NCBI GenBank assembly: GCA_016801885.1
Contig: CM028902.1
Span: 23,465,580 to 23,529,579 of the forward strand
DNA length: 64,000 bases
Reading direction: 5' to 3'
Source: Toxotes chatareus
Taxonomy: Eukaryota > Chordata > Actinopteri > Toxotidae
Below the pieces are notes generated by a model. The model was not told the DNA's origin and searched no databases. It saw only the letters and a program-made list of their open reading frames with translations. Positions within the stretch are counted from its first letter, which is position 1. Every line of letters begins with the position of its first letter. The translations under genes were made by a program, and so were the position numbers. Shown here piece after piece: positions 38,801-51,800 of this stretch.

Positions 38801-39105
38801 TGAAATGGAGAAACTCCAAGGAAAGGGAGCTGCTGTCGACGGGCGGCTGTCGCCAGCAGACCCTCCCCACCAAAACCAACCCGCACCCGGACCTTACTGA
38901 TGTCGGCAGCACCTACTGCCACAGGCCTGACAGGACTGCACCCACCGGTCAAGTACAGCTGGACAGTCAGGAGTCGGAGCTTCACCACCACCACCACAAC
39001 CACCACCACCATCATCATCATCATCACAACCTGTCGTCTCCGTCAGAGTCCAGCAAACAATCAGAGCTCTCAGAGTCGGACAGTGAAGAAATCACAGTTT
39101 CATAA
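34429..39105 (+). CDS. dbx1: developing brain homeobox 1 (Dbx1-type), complete
   Basis: Nuclear homeodomain transcription factor, mainly a repressor, that patterns p0 ventral spinal cord and hindbrain progenitors. Four exons: 34429-34798, 35397-35480, 38418-38620, 38773-39105 (990 nt, 329 aa). Residues 1-18 (MMFPCSALPPPLYPGLLR) and FLVEDLL at 35-41, an eh1-like repressor motif, are typical of Dbx1. YLKFGVNAIL ends exon 1, and PVPGTFSWPLAPRGK precedes the homeodomain. The homeodomain spans about 176-235, with Arg5, Trp48 (W223), Phe49 and Asn51 present. The last intron splits it between positions 44 and 45. The tail has GGCRQQTLPTK, then H5-N-H9-N (290-305), and ends SDSEEITVS as in other Dbx1 proteins. 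It is not Dbx2, which lacks these features. Teleosts carry dbx1a and dbx1b; I lean to dbx1b from the MMFP start, but this is unproven. Confidence 0.93.
34846..34893. repeat. imperfect (AAT)n repeat in dbx1 intron 1
   Basis: AAT/GAT trinucleotide tract about 50 bp after the exon 1 donor. Confidence 0.75.
35771..35799. repeat. (AG)14 microsatellite
   Basis: Perfect AG run within dbx1 intron 2. Confidence 0.9.
37204..37268. repeat. (CA)n-rich tract
   Basis: CA runs interrupted by GA and CGAG within dbx1 intron 2. Confidence 0.8.
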
Positions 39106-39470
39106 GACACTGTCAGATTCAGGTCTGTGAAGCAAACAGGTTGACAGTTAAAAATAAAAAATAAAAAGTAATTAAAGAATCTGGTGAATGGAAGTAAACA
39201 CCAGAAGTGCTTCAATCTGCTCTATACATAGCTGTATTTTCTCAGCCTTTCCTCCTCAGTGCCATATTTCTGTACAGTGTTGTTTGTATTGCATTTTTAT
39301 GTAGTTCAGTATATCTATATACAGCAAATAAGGTATACTGAGCTGTTTTAGATTTAATATTTGTAGATTGAAATGTTTAAATGTTTAACTCTTTAATATA
39401 CAAATTGTTCTTTCCATACATATTTGTATTCTTTATATTTTCTGAAATAAATCTTGAAAAGTCTCTTTTA
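39106..39470 (+). other. dbx1 3' UTR
   Basis: From the TAA stop (39103-39105) to a canonical AATAAA at 39446-39451, with cleavage expected near 39470. An A/T-rich AATAAAAAATAAA stretch near 39153-39167 is a possible earlier signal. Confidence 0.6.
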
Positions 39471-39719
39471 GTGTTGACGTGAAGTGTCCGACCGATGTGA
39501 AACAGCTGGAACACAAAGGGGGAGTTGTAGGTTTCAGCAGTGAGGATCACTTCTGCCTTCAAAAAGCTGCAGTTCCTCGGCTGCCGCTGGGGGCTGGCTC
39601 CAGAAGTGAGCAATTCTCCCCTGACCCCCATGTTTAAATAGCCAACTTTACAGCCTAAAAAAACATATTTACAGCCTGGTACATTTTTTGTTTTTGGTCT
39701 CTATTGATAGTTTCCACCA

Positions 39720-39883
39720 CCATGAACATGGCACTGGCAGTTAGCTGGGCTAGGTGGCTACATCCAGAGGACTCTGGCTAATGATGGCTGATCGAGGCTT
39801 AATTGAACCTTCGACACCTGATTCAAACAAATGATTAATTACCCGAGGCTTCAATGACACAATGCTCAAGTAGGAAATCTAGT
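39720..39883 (+). repeat. dispersed-repeat segment bordering the satellite
   Basis: The part with TTCGACACCTGATTCAAACAAATG, read as TTCGACACCTGATTC then AAACAAATGATTAATTACC, and CACAATGCTCAAGTAGG resembles a dispersed fish repeat I recall. It ends at ATCTAGTGG where the tandem array begins, so the array may have grown next to or inside this repeat. Confidence 0.4.
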
Positions 39884-42800
39884 GGTCAAAAATTTTGATG
39901 CCTTACTATACTATGACGTTTTTTATGACATTTTGAGGTCAAAAAAATGTTTGACTTTTTTTGGCCGATTTTGACGCCTTACTATACTATGACGTTTTTT
40001 ACGACATTTTGAGGTCGAAAAAAATTAGACTTTTTTTGGCCAATTTTGACACCTTACTATACTATGACGTTTTTTATGACATTTTGAGATCAAAAATTTT
40101 TTTGACTTTTTTTGGCCGATTTTGACGCCTTACTATACTATGACGTTTTTTATGACATTTCGAGGTCAAAAAAAATGTTGACTTTTTTTGGCCGATTTTG
40201 ACGCCTTACTATACTATGACGTTTTTTATGACATTTTGAGGTCAAAAAATTTTTGACTTTTTTTGGCCGATTTTGACGCCTTACTAGACTATGACGTTTT
40301 TTATGACATTTCAAGGTCAAAAATTTTTTGACTTTTTTTGGCCGATTTTGACGCCTTACTATAATATGAAGTTTTTTTTATGACATTTTGAGGTCAAAAA
40401 ATGTTTGACTTTTTTTGGCCGATTTTGACGCCTTACTATACTATGATGTTTTTTATGACATTTTGAGGTCAAAAATTTTTGACTTTTTTTGGCCGATTTT
40501 GACGCCTTACTATACTATGACGTTTTTTATGACATTTTGATGCCTTACTGTACTATGAAGTTTTTTATGACATTTTGAGGTCAAAAATTTTTTTGACTTT
40601 TTTTGGCCGATTTTGACGCCTTACTATACTATGACGTTTTTTATGACATTTTGAGGTCGAAAAAAATTTTGACTTTTTTTTAAAAAAAAGCATACTATAC
40701 TATACTATGACGAGGTCGATTTTTTATTTTGAGGTCGAAAAAATTTTATACTATTTTTTTATATTTTGAGGTCGCAAAAATTTTGACTTTTTTTTTTGCC
40801 GATTTTGACGCCTTTACTATACTATGACGTTTTTTATGACATTTTGAGGTCGAAAAATTTTTGACTTTTTGGCCGAAAAAAAACGCATACTATACTATAA
40901 CGCTTTTTTATGACATTTTGAGGTCGAAAAATTTTTGACTTTTTATTTAAAAAACGGCATACTATACTACTATGACGTTTTTTATGACATTTTGAGGTCG
41001 AAAAAATTTTGACTTTTTGACCGAAAAAACGCTTTTACTATACTATGACGTTTTTTTATGACATTTTGAGGTCGAAAAAATTTTGACTTTTTAAAGAAAA
41101 AAACGCCTTACTATAATATGACGTTTTTTATGACATTTTGAGGTCGAAAAAAATTTGACTTTTTTTTTGGCGAAAAAACGCGCTTTACTATAGTATGACG
41201 TTTTTTTATGACATTTTGAGGTCGAAAAAATTTTGACTTTTTGGCGAAAAAAAAAACGGCATACTATAGTATGACGTTTTTTATGACATTTTGAGGTCGA
41301 AAAAATTTTGACTTTTTGTGTGCGGAAAAAAACGCCTTACTATAGTATGACGTTTTTTTATGACATTTTGAGGTCGAAAAAAATTTTGACTTTTTTTGGC
41401 CGAAAAAAACGCCTTACTATAGTATGACGTTTTTTATGACATTTTGAGGTCGAAAAAATTTTTGACTTTTTTTTTCCGAAAAAAATGGCATACTATACTA
41501 TGACGCTTTTTATGACATTTTGAGGTCGAAAAAAATTTTGACTTTCTTTGGCCGAAAAAAACGCCTTACTATAGAATGACATTTTTTAATGACATTTTGA
41601 GGTCGAAAAAAATTTTGACTTTCATTTGGCCGAAAAAAACGGCATACTATACTATGATGCTTTTTATGACATTTTGAGGTCGAAAAATTTTTTGACTTTT
41701 TTTGGCCAAAAAAAACGGCATACTATACTATGACGTTTTTTATGACATTTTGAGGTCGAAAAAAATTTTGACTTTTTTTGGCCAAAAAAAACGCCTTACT
41801 ATACTATGACGATTTTTTTTATATTTTGAGGTCGCAAAAAATTTTGACTTTTTTTTTGCCGATTTTGACGCCTTACTATACTATGACGTTTTTTATGACA
41901 TTTTGAGGTCGAAAAATTTTTTGACTTTTTTTGGCCGAAAAAAACGGCATACTATACTATAACGTTTTTTATGACATTTTGAGGTCGAAAAATTTTTGAC
42001 TTTTTTTGGCCGAAAAAAACGGCATACTATACTATGACGTTTTTTATGACATTTTGAGGTCGAAAAAAATTTTGACTTTTTTTGACCGAAAAAAACGCCT
42101 TACTATACTATGACGTTTTTTTATGACATTTTGAGGTCGAAAAAATTTTGACTTTTTGTCGAAAAAAAACTTACTATAATATGACGTTTTTTATGACATT
42201 TTGAGGTCGAAAAAATTTTGACTTTTTGGCGATCAAAAAACGCCTTTACTATAGTATGACGTTTTTTTGACATTTTGAGGTCGAAAAAATTTTGACTTTT
42301 TGGCGAAAAAAACGCTTACTATAGTATGACGTTTTTTATGACATTTTGAGGTCGAAAAAATTTTGACTTTTTTTTTCCGAAAAAAATGGCATACTATAGT
42401 ATGACGTTTTTTATGACATTTTGAGGTCGAAAAAAATTTTGACTTTTTTTGACCGAAAAAACGCCTTACTATACTATGATGACGTTTTTTTATGACATTT
42501 TGAGGTCGAAAAAATTTTTGACTTTTTTGGCGAAAAAAAACGCATACTATACTATGATGCTTTTTATGACATTTTGAGGTCGAAAAAATTTTGACTTTTT
42601 TGGCGAAAAAAACGCATACTATACTATGACGTTTTTTTTGACATTTTGAGGTCGAAAAAATTTTGACTTTTTTTTTTGGCGAAAAAAACGCCTTTTACTA
42701 TAGTATGACGTTTTTATGACATTTTGAGGTCGAAAAAATTTTTGACTTTTTTGCGAAAAAACGCCTTACTATACTATGACGTTTTTTTGACATTTTGAGG

Positions 42801-45800
42801 TCGAAAAAATTTTGACTTTTTTGCCGAAAAAAGAAAAAAAAACGCCTTACTATACTATGACGTTTTTTTATGACATTTTGAGGTCGAAAAAAATTTTGAC
42901 TTTTTTTGGCGAAAAAAACGCCATACTATACTATGATGCTTTTTATGACATTTTGAGGTCGAAAAAAATTTTGACTTTTTTTGGCCGAAAAAAACGCCTT
43001 ACTATACTATGACGTTTTTATGACATTTTGAGGTCGAAAAAATTTTGACTTTTTTGGCGAAAAAACGCCTTACTATAGTATGACGTTTTTTATGACATTT
43101 TGAGGTCGAAAAAATTTTGACTTTTTTTGCCGAAAAAACGCCTTACTATATACTATGATGTTTTTTATGACATTTTGAGGTCGAAAAAATTTTGACTTTT
43201 TTTTTGCGAAAAAACGCGCTTTACTATATACTATGATGTTTTTTATGACATTTTGAGGTCGAAAAAAATTTTGACTTTTTATGACATTTGAGGTCGAAAA
43301 AAAAAAAAACCTATACTATACTATGATGTTTTTTATGACATTTTGAGGTCGAAAAAATTTGACTTTTTTGGCGAAAAAAAACGGCATACTATACTATGAC
43401 GCTTTTTATGACATTTTGAGGTCGAAAAAATTTTGACTTTTTTTCCCGAAAAAACGCCATACTATACTATGACGCTTTTTATGACATTTTGAGGTCGAAA
43501 AAATTTTGACTTTTTTGGCCGAAAAAACGCCTACTATATATGACATTTTTTATGACATTTTGAGGTCGAAAAAAATTTTGACTTTTTTTGGCCGATTTTG
43601 ACGCCTTACTATACTATGACGTTTTTTATGACATTTTGAGGTCGAAAAAAATTTTGACTTTCTTTGGCCGAAAAAAACGCCTTACTATAGTATGACATTT
43701 TTTTATGACATTTTGAGGTCGAAAAAAATTTTGACTTTTTTTTGGCCGAAAAAAACGCATACTATACTATGACGCTTTTTATGACATTTTGAGGTCGAAA
43801 AATTTTTTGACTTTTTTTGGCCGAAAAAAACGGCTTACTATACTATGACGTTTTTTATGACATTTTGAGGTCGAAAAAATTTTGACTTTTGGTCGAAAAA
43901 AAAAAATTTTGACTTTTACTATAGTATGACGTTTTTTATGACATTTTGAGGTCGAAAAAATTTTTGACTTTTTTGGCCGAAAAAACGCTTACTACTATAC
44001 TATGACGTTTTTTATGACATTTTGAGGTCGAAAAAAATTTTGACTTTTTTGGCCGAAAAAACGCCTTACTATACTATGACGTTTTTTATGACATTTTGAG
44101 GTCGAAAAAAATTTTGACTTTTTTGCCGAAAAAAACGCCATACTATACTATGACGTTTTTTATGACATTTTGAGGTCGAAAAAATTTTGACTTTTTTGGC
44201 CGATGACATTTTTTATGACATTTTGAGGTCGAAAAAAATTTGACTTTTTTTGGCCTTAAAAAATGACGCATACTATACTATGACGTTTTTTTATGACATT
44301 TTGAGGTCGAAAAAAAATTTGACTTTTTTAGGTCGAAAAAAACGCCTTACTATACTATGACGTTTTTTATGACATTTTGAGGTCGAAAAAAAGTTTGACT
44401 TTTTTTGGCCGAAAAAAAACGGCATACTATACTATGACGTTTTTTATGACATTTTGAGGTCGAAAAAATTTTGACTTTTTTTGGCCGAAAAAAAAACGGC
44501 ATACTATACTATGACGTTTTTTATGACATTTTGAGGTCGAAAAATTTTGACTTTTTTGGCCGATTTTGACACCTTACTATACTATGATGATTTTTTTATG
44601 ACATTTTGAGGTCGAAAAAATTTTGACTTTTTTGGCGAAAAACGCTTACTACTATACTATGACGTTTTTTATGACATTTTGAGGTCGAAAAAATTTTGAC
44701 TTTTTTTGGCGAAAAAAAAACGCTTACTATAGTATGACGTTTTTTTTTATGACATTTTGAGGTCGAAAAAATTTTGACTTTTTTTTTTACCAAAAAAACG
44801 CCTTACTATAGTATGATGTTTTTATGACATTTTGAGGTCGAAAAAATTTTGACTTTTTGGCGAAAAAAAAACGCCTACTATAGTATGACGTTTTTATGAC
44901 ATTTTGAGGTCGAAAAAATTTTGACTTTTTTTTAAAAAACGGCATACTATACTATGACGTTTTTTATGACATTTTGAGGTCGAAAAAATTTTGACTTTTT
45001 TTGGCGAAAAAAAAACGGCATACTATACTATGACGTTTTTTATGACATTTTGAGGTCGAAAAAATTTTGACTTTTTTATGACATTTTGAAAAAAAAACGG
45101 CATACTATACTATGATGTTTTTTTATGACATTTTGAGGTCGAAAAAATTTTGACTTTTTTGGCCGATTTTGACGCCTTACTATACTATGATGTTTTTATG
45201 ACATTTTGAGGTCGAAAAAATTTTGACTTTTTTGGCGAAAAAAAACGCCTTTACTATATATATACGCTTTTTTTATGACATTTTGAGGTCGAAAAAAATT
45301 TTGACTTTTTTTGGCCGAAAAAAACGCCTTACTATACTATGACGTTTTTTTATGACATTTTGAGGTCGAAAAAAATTTTGACTTTTTTTTGCGAAAAAAA
45401 CGCCTTACTATAATATGACGTTTTTTATGACATTTTGAGGTCGAAAAAAATTTTGACTTTTTTTGGCCGAAAAAAACGCCTTACTATAGTATGACATTTT
45501 TATGACATTTTGAGGTCGAAAAAAATTTTGACTTTTTGGTTAAAAAAAACGCATACAATACTACGGCTTTTTTTATGACATTTTGAGGTCGAAAAAATTT
45601 TTTTTGACTTTTTTTTGCCGAAAAAAAAACCTTACTATACTATGACGTTTTTTATGACATTTTGAGGTCGAAAAAATTTTTTTGACTTTTTTGGCGAAAA
45701 AAAACGCTTTACTATAGTATGACGCTTTTTTATGACATTTTGAGGTCGAAAAAATTTTTGACTTTTTTTTTGGCGAAAAAACGCCTTTACTATACTATGA

Positions 45801-48800
45801 CGTTTTTTATGATATTTTTATAGGTCGAAAAAAAGTTTGACTTTTTTTTGCCGATTTTGACGCCTTACTATACTATGATGTTTTTTATGACATTTTGAGG
45901 TCGAAAAAAATTTTGGCTTTTTTGGCCGATTTTGGCATACTATACTATGATGTTTTTTATGACATTTTGAGGTCGAAAAAAATTTTGACTTTTTTGGCGA
46001 AAAAAACGGCATACTATACTATGACGTTTTTTATGACATTTTGAGGTTGAAAAAAATTTTGACTTTTTTTTCCCGAAAAAAACGGCATACTATACTATGA
46101 CGCTTTTTATGACATTTTGAGGTCGAAAAAATTTTGACTTTTTTTTGGCCGAAAAAAACGCCATACTATACTATGAGGCTTTTTTATGACATTTTGAGGT
46201 CGAAAAAATTTTGACTTTTTTTTTTTGCGCTACTAAAAAAACGTTTTTAATGACATTTGAGGTCGAAAAAAATTTTACTTTTTTGGCGAAAACTATATAC
46301 GTTTTTTTTATGACATTTTGAGGTCGAAAAATTTTTGACTTTTTTGGCGAAAAAAACGCCTTACTATACTATGACGTTTTTATGACATTTTGAGGTCGAA
46401 AAAATTTTTTTTTGACTTTTTTGGCCGAAAAACGCCTTTTACTATAGTATGACGTTTTTTTTTTTATGACATTTTGAGGTCGAAAAAAATTTTGACTTTT
46501 TTGGCGAAAAAACGCCATACTATACTATGACGTTTTTTATGACATTTTGAGGTCGAAAAAAAGTTTGACTTTTTTGACCGAAAAAACGCCTACTATACTA
46601 TGACGTTTTTTTATGACATTTTGAGGTCGAAAAAATTTTGACTTTTTTTGGCGAAAAAAACATACTTACTATAATATGATGTTTTTATGACATTTTGAGG
46701 TCGAAAAAAATTTTGACTTTTTTTCGAAAAAAAACGCCTACTATACTATGACGTTTTTTGACATTTTGAGGTTGAAAAAATTTTGACTTTTTTTTTCGAA
46801 AAAACGCCTTACTATAGTATGACGTTTTTTATGACATTTTGAGGTCGAAAAAAATTTTGACTTTTTTTTGGCCGAAAAAAAACGGCATACAATACTATGA
46901 GGCTTTTTATGACATTTTGAGGTCGAAAAATTTTTTGACTTTTTTTGGCCGAAAAAAAAACGGCTTACTATACTATGACGTTTTTTATGACATTTTGAGG
47001 TAAAAAATTTTTTTGACTTTTTTTGGCCGAAAAAAACGCCTTACTATAGTATGACGTTTTTTATGACATTTTGAGGTCGAAAAAATTTTTGACTTTTTTT
47101 GGCCGATTTTGACGCCTTACTATACTATGACGTTTTTTATGATATTTATAGGTCGAAAAAAAGTTTGACTTTTTTTTGCCGATTTTGACGCCTTACTATA
47201 CTATGATGTTTTTTATGACATTTTGAGGTCGAAAAAAATTTTGGCTTTTTTTGGCCGAAAAAAACGGCATACTATACTATGATGTTTTTTATGACATTTT
47301 GAGGTCGAAAAAAATTTTGACTTTTTTTGGCCGAAAAAAACGGCATACTATACTATGACGTTTTTTATGACATTTTGAGGTTGAAAAAAATTTTGACTTT
47401 TTTTTCCCGAAAAAAACGGCATACTATACTATGACGCTTTTTATGACATTTTGAGGTCGAAAAAAATTTTGACTTTTTTTTGGCCGAAAAAAAACGGCAT
47501 ACAATACTATGAGGCTTTTTATGACATTTTGAGGTCGAAAAATTTTTTGACTTTTTTTGGCCGAAAAAAAAACGGCTTACTATACTATGACGTTTTTTAT
47601 GACATTTTGAGGTAAAAAAAATTTTGACTTTTTGGCGAAAAAACGCCTTTACTATAGTATGACGTTTTTTATGACATTTTGAGGTCGAAAAAATTTTTTG
47701 ACTTTTTGGCCGATTTTGACGCCTTTACTATACTATGATGCGTTTTTTATGATATTTATAGGTCGAAAAAAGTTTGACTTTTTTTGTTTTTTATGACATT
47801 TTGATTTTGACGCCTTTACTATACTATATGATGTTTTTATGACATTTTGAGGTCGAAAAAATTTTGGCTTTTTTTTGGCCGAAAAAAACGCATACTATAC
47901 TATGATGTTTTTATGACATTTTGAGGTCGAAAAAATTTTGACTTTTTTTTCCGAAAAAAAAACGGCATACTATACTATGGCGCTTTTTTAAAAAAAAAAA
48001 TTTTGACGGCATACTATACTATGACGCTTTTTATGACATTTTGAGGTTGAAAAAATTTTGACTTTTTTTTTCCCGAAAAAACGGGTCATACTATACTATG
48101 ACGCTTTTTATGACATTTTGAGGTCGAAAAAATTTTGACTTTTTTTTTTTTGGCCGAAAAACGGCATACTATACTATGATGCTTTTTATGACATTTTGAG
48201 GTCGAAAAATTTTTTGACTTTTTTTGGCCGAAAAAAATGGCTTACTATACTATGACGTTTTTTATGACATTTTGAGGTCGAAAAAAATTTTGACTTTTTT
48301 TGGCCAAAAAAAACGCCTTACTATAGTATGACGTTTTTTATGACATTTTGAGGTCGAAAAAAAGTTTGACTTTTTTTTGCCGATTTTGACGCCTTACTAT
48401 ACTATGATGTTTTTTATGACATTTTGAGGTCGAAAAAAATTTTGACTTTTTTAGGCCGAAAAAAACGGCATACTATACTATGATGTTTTTTATGACATTT
48501 TGAGGTCGAAAAAAATTTTGACTTTTTTTGGCCGAAAAAAACGGCATACTATACTATGACGTTTTTATGACATTTTGAGGTCGAAAAAAAATTTTGACTT
48601 TTTTTTGCCGAAAAAAACGGCATACTATACTATGACGTTTTTTATGACATTTTGAGGTCGAAAAAATTTTGACTTTTTTTGGCCGAAAAAAACGGCATAC
48701 TATACTATGATGTTTTTTATGACATTTTGAGGTCGAAAAAAATTTTGACTTTTTTGGCGAAAAAAAAACGGCATACTATACTATGACGTTTTTTATGACA

Positions 48801-51800
48801 TTTTGAGGATGAAAAAAATTTTGACTTTTTTTTTCCGAAAAAAACGGCATACTATTACTATGACGCTTTTTATGACATTTTGAGGTCGAAAAAATTTTTA
48901 CTTTCTTTGGCGGAAAAAAACGCCTTACTATATTATGACATTTTTTTATGACATTTTGAGGTCGAAAAAAATTTTGACTTTTTTTGGCCGATTTTGACGC
49001 CTTACTATACTATGACGTTTTTTATGACATTTTGAGGTCGAAAAAAATTTTGACTTTTTTTGGCCGAAAAAAACGCCTTACTATAGTATGACATTTTTTA
49101 TGACATTTTGAGGTCGAAAAATTTTGACTTTTTGACTTTTTTTGGCGAAAAAACGCTTTACTATACTATATATGACGTTTTTTATGACATTTTGAGGTTT
49201 TTGAAAAATACTTTTTTTTATTTTTTTTTTTTGACTTTTTGGCCGAAAAAACGCTTACTATACTATGACATTTTTATGACATTTTGAGGTCGAAAAAATT
49301 TTGACTTTTTTTGGACGAAAAAACGCCTTTTTTTTACTATACTATGACGCGTTTTTATATGACATTTTGAGGAGGTCGAAAAAAATTTTGACTTTTTGCC
49401 GATTTTGACGCCTTATACTATGACGTTTTTTATGACATTTTGAGGTCGAAAAAATTTTGACTTTTTTTAAAACGCTTTTATAGTATGACGTTTTTTTATG
49501 ACATTTTGAGGTCGAAAAAATTTTTGACTTTTTGGCGAAAAAGCGCCTACTATACTATGACGTTTTTTATGACATTTTGAGGTCGAAAAAATTTTTGAAA
49601 AAACGCCTTATACTATGACGTTTTTTATGACATTTTGAGGTCGAAAAAATTTTGACTTTTTTGGCGATTTTGACGCTTACTATACTATGAAAATTTTTAT
49701 GACATTTTGAGGTCGAAAAAATTTTTGACTTTTTTTGGCCGAAAAAAACGCCTTACTATAGTATGACATTTTTTTATGACATTTTGAGGTCGAAAAAAAT
49801 TTTGACTTTTTTTGGCCAAAAAAATGCCTTACTATAGTATGATGTTTTTTATGACATTTTGAGGTCGAAAAAAATGTTTGACTTTTTTTGGCCGAAAAAA
49901 CGGCATACTATACTATGACGTTTTTTATGACATTTTGAGGTCGAAAAATTTTTGACTTTTTGTCCGAAAAAAACGACATACTATACTATGATGACATTTT
50001 TTATGAGATTTTGAGGTCGAAAAAACTTTTTTGGCCGATTTTGACTTTTTTACTATATGCCGATTTTGACGCCTTTTGACTATACTATACTATGATGACG
50101 TTTTTTATGACATTTTGAGGTCGAAAAATTTTTGACTTTTTTGGCCGAAAAAACGCCTTACTATAGTATGACATTTTTTTATGACATTTTGAGGTCGAAA
50201 AAATTTTGACTTTTTGGCGAAAAAATGCCTTACTATAGTATGACGTTTTTTTTTTTACATTTTGAGGTAAAAATTTTTTGACTTTTTTGGCCGAAAAAAA
50301 ACGCTTTACTATACTATGACGCTTTTTATGACATTTTGAGGTCGAAAAAATTTTGACTTTTTTTTTGGCGAAAAAAACGCCTTACTATAGTATGACATTT
50401 TTTATGACATTTTGAGGTCGAAAAAATTTTGACTTTTTTGGCCAAAAAATGCCTTACTATAGTATGATGTTTTTATGACATTTTGAGGTCGAAAAAATGT
50501 TTGACTTTTTGGCCGAAAAAACGGCATACTATACTATGACGTTTTTTATGACATTTTGAGGTCGAAAAAATTTTTGACTTTTTTTGTCCGAAAAAAACGC
50601 CTTACTATAGTATGACATTTTTTTATGACATTTTGAGGTCGAAAAAAATTTTGACTTTTTTTGGCCGATTTTGACGCCTTACTATACTATGACGTTTTTT
50701 ATGACATTTTGAGGTCGAAAAAATTTTTGACTTTCTTTGGCTGAAAAAAACGCCTTACTATAGTATGACATTTTTTTATGACATTTTGAGGTCGAAAAAA
50801 ATTTTGACTTTTTTTGGCCGAAAAAAACGCCTTACTATAGTATGACGTTTTTTTATGACATTTTGAGGTAAAAATTTTTTTTGACTTTTTTTGGCCGAAA
50901 AAAACGCCTTACTATACTATGACGCTTTTTATGACATTTTGAGGTCGAAAAAATTTTTGACTTTTTTTGGCCGATTATGACACCTTACTATACTATGACG
51001 TTTTTTTATGAGATTTTGAGGTCGAAAAAATTTTTGACTTTTTTTGGCCGATTTTGACGCCTTACTATACTATGACGTTTTTTATGACATTTTGAGGTCG
51101 AAAAAAATTTTGACTTTTTTTGGCCGAAAAAAACGCCTTATTATAGTATGACGTTTTTTTATGACATTTTGAGGTCGAAAAAAATTTTGACTTTTTTTGG
51201 CCAAAAAAAATGCCTTACTATAGTATGATGTTTTTTATGACATTTTGAGGTCGAAAAAAATTTTTGACTTTTTTTGTCCGAAAAAACGGCATACTATACT
51301 ATGACGTTTTTTTATGAGATTTTGAGGTCGAAAAAAATTTTGACTTTCTTTGGCCGATTTTGACGCCTTACTATACTATGACGTTTTTTATGACATTTTG
51401 AGGTCGAAAAAATTTTGACTTTTTTTGGCCGATTTTGACGCCTTACTATACTATGACGTTTTTTATGACATTTTGAGGTCGGAAAAATTTTGACTTTTTG
51501 GCGAAAAAACGGCATACTATACTATGACGTTTTTATGACATTTTGAGGTCGAAAAAATTTTGACTTTTTGGCGAAAAAAACGGCATACTATACTATGACG
51601 TTTTTATGACATTTTGAGGTCGAAAAATTTTTTACTTTGTTTGGCGAAAAAACGGCATACTATACTATGACGTTTTTTATGACATTTTGAGGTCGAAAAA
51701 TTTTTGACTTTTTGGCCGAAAAAAACGCCTTTACTATAGTATGATGTTTTTTATGACATTTTGAGGTCGAAAAAATTTGGACTTTTTTTTTAAAAAAAAC

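Noticed and set aside
38731..39027. Minus-strand frame with a poly-valine start
   Set aside because: Antisense of the dbx1 histidine tract and exon 4.
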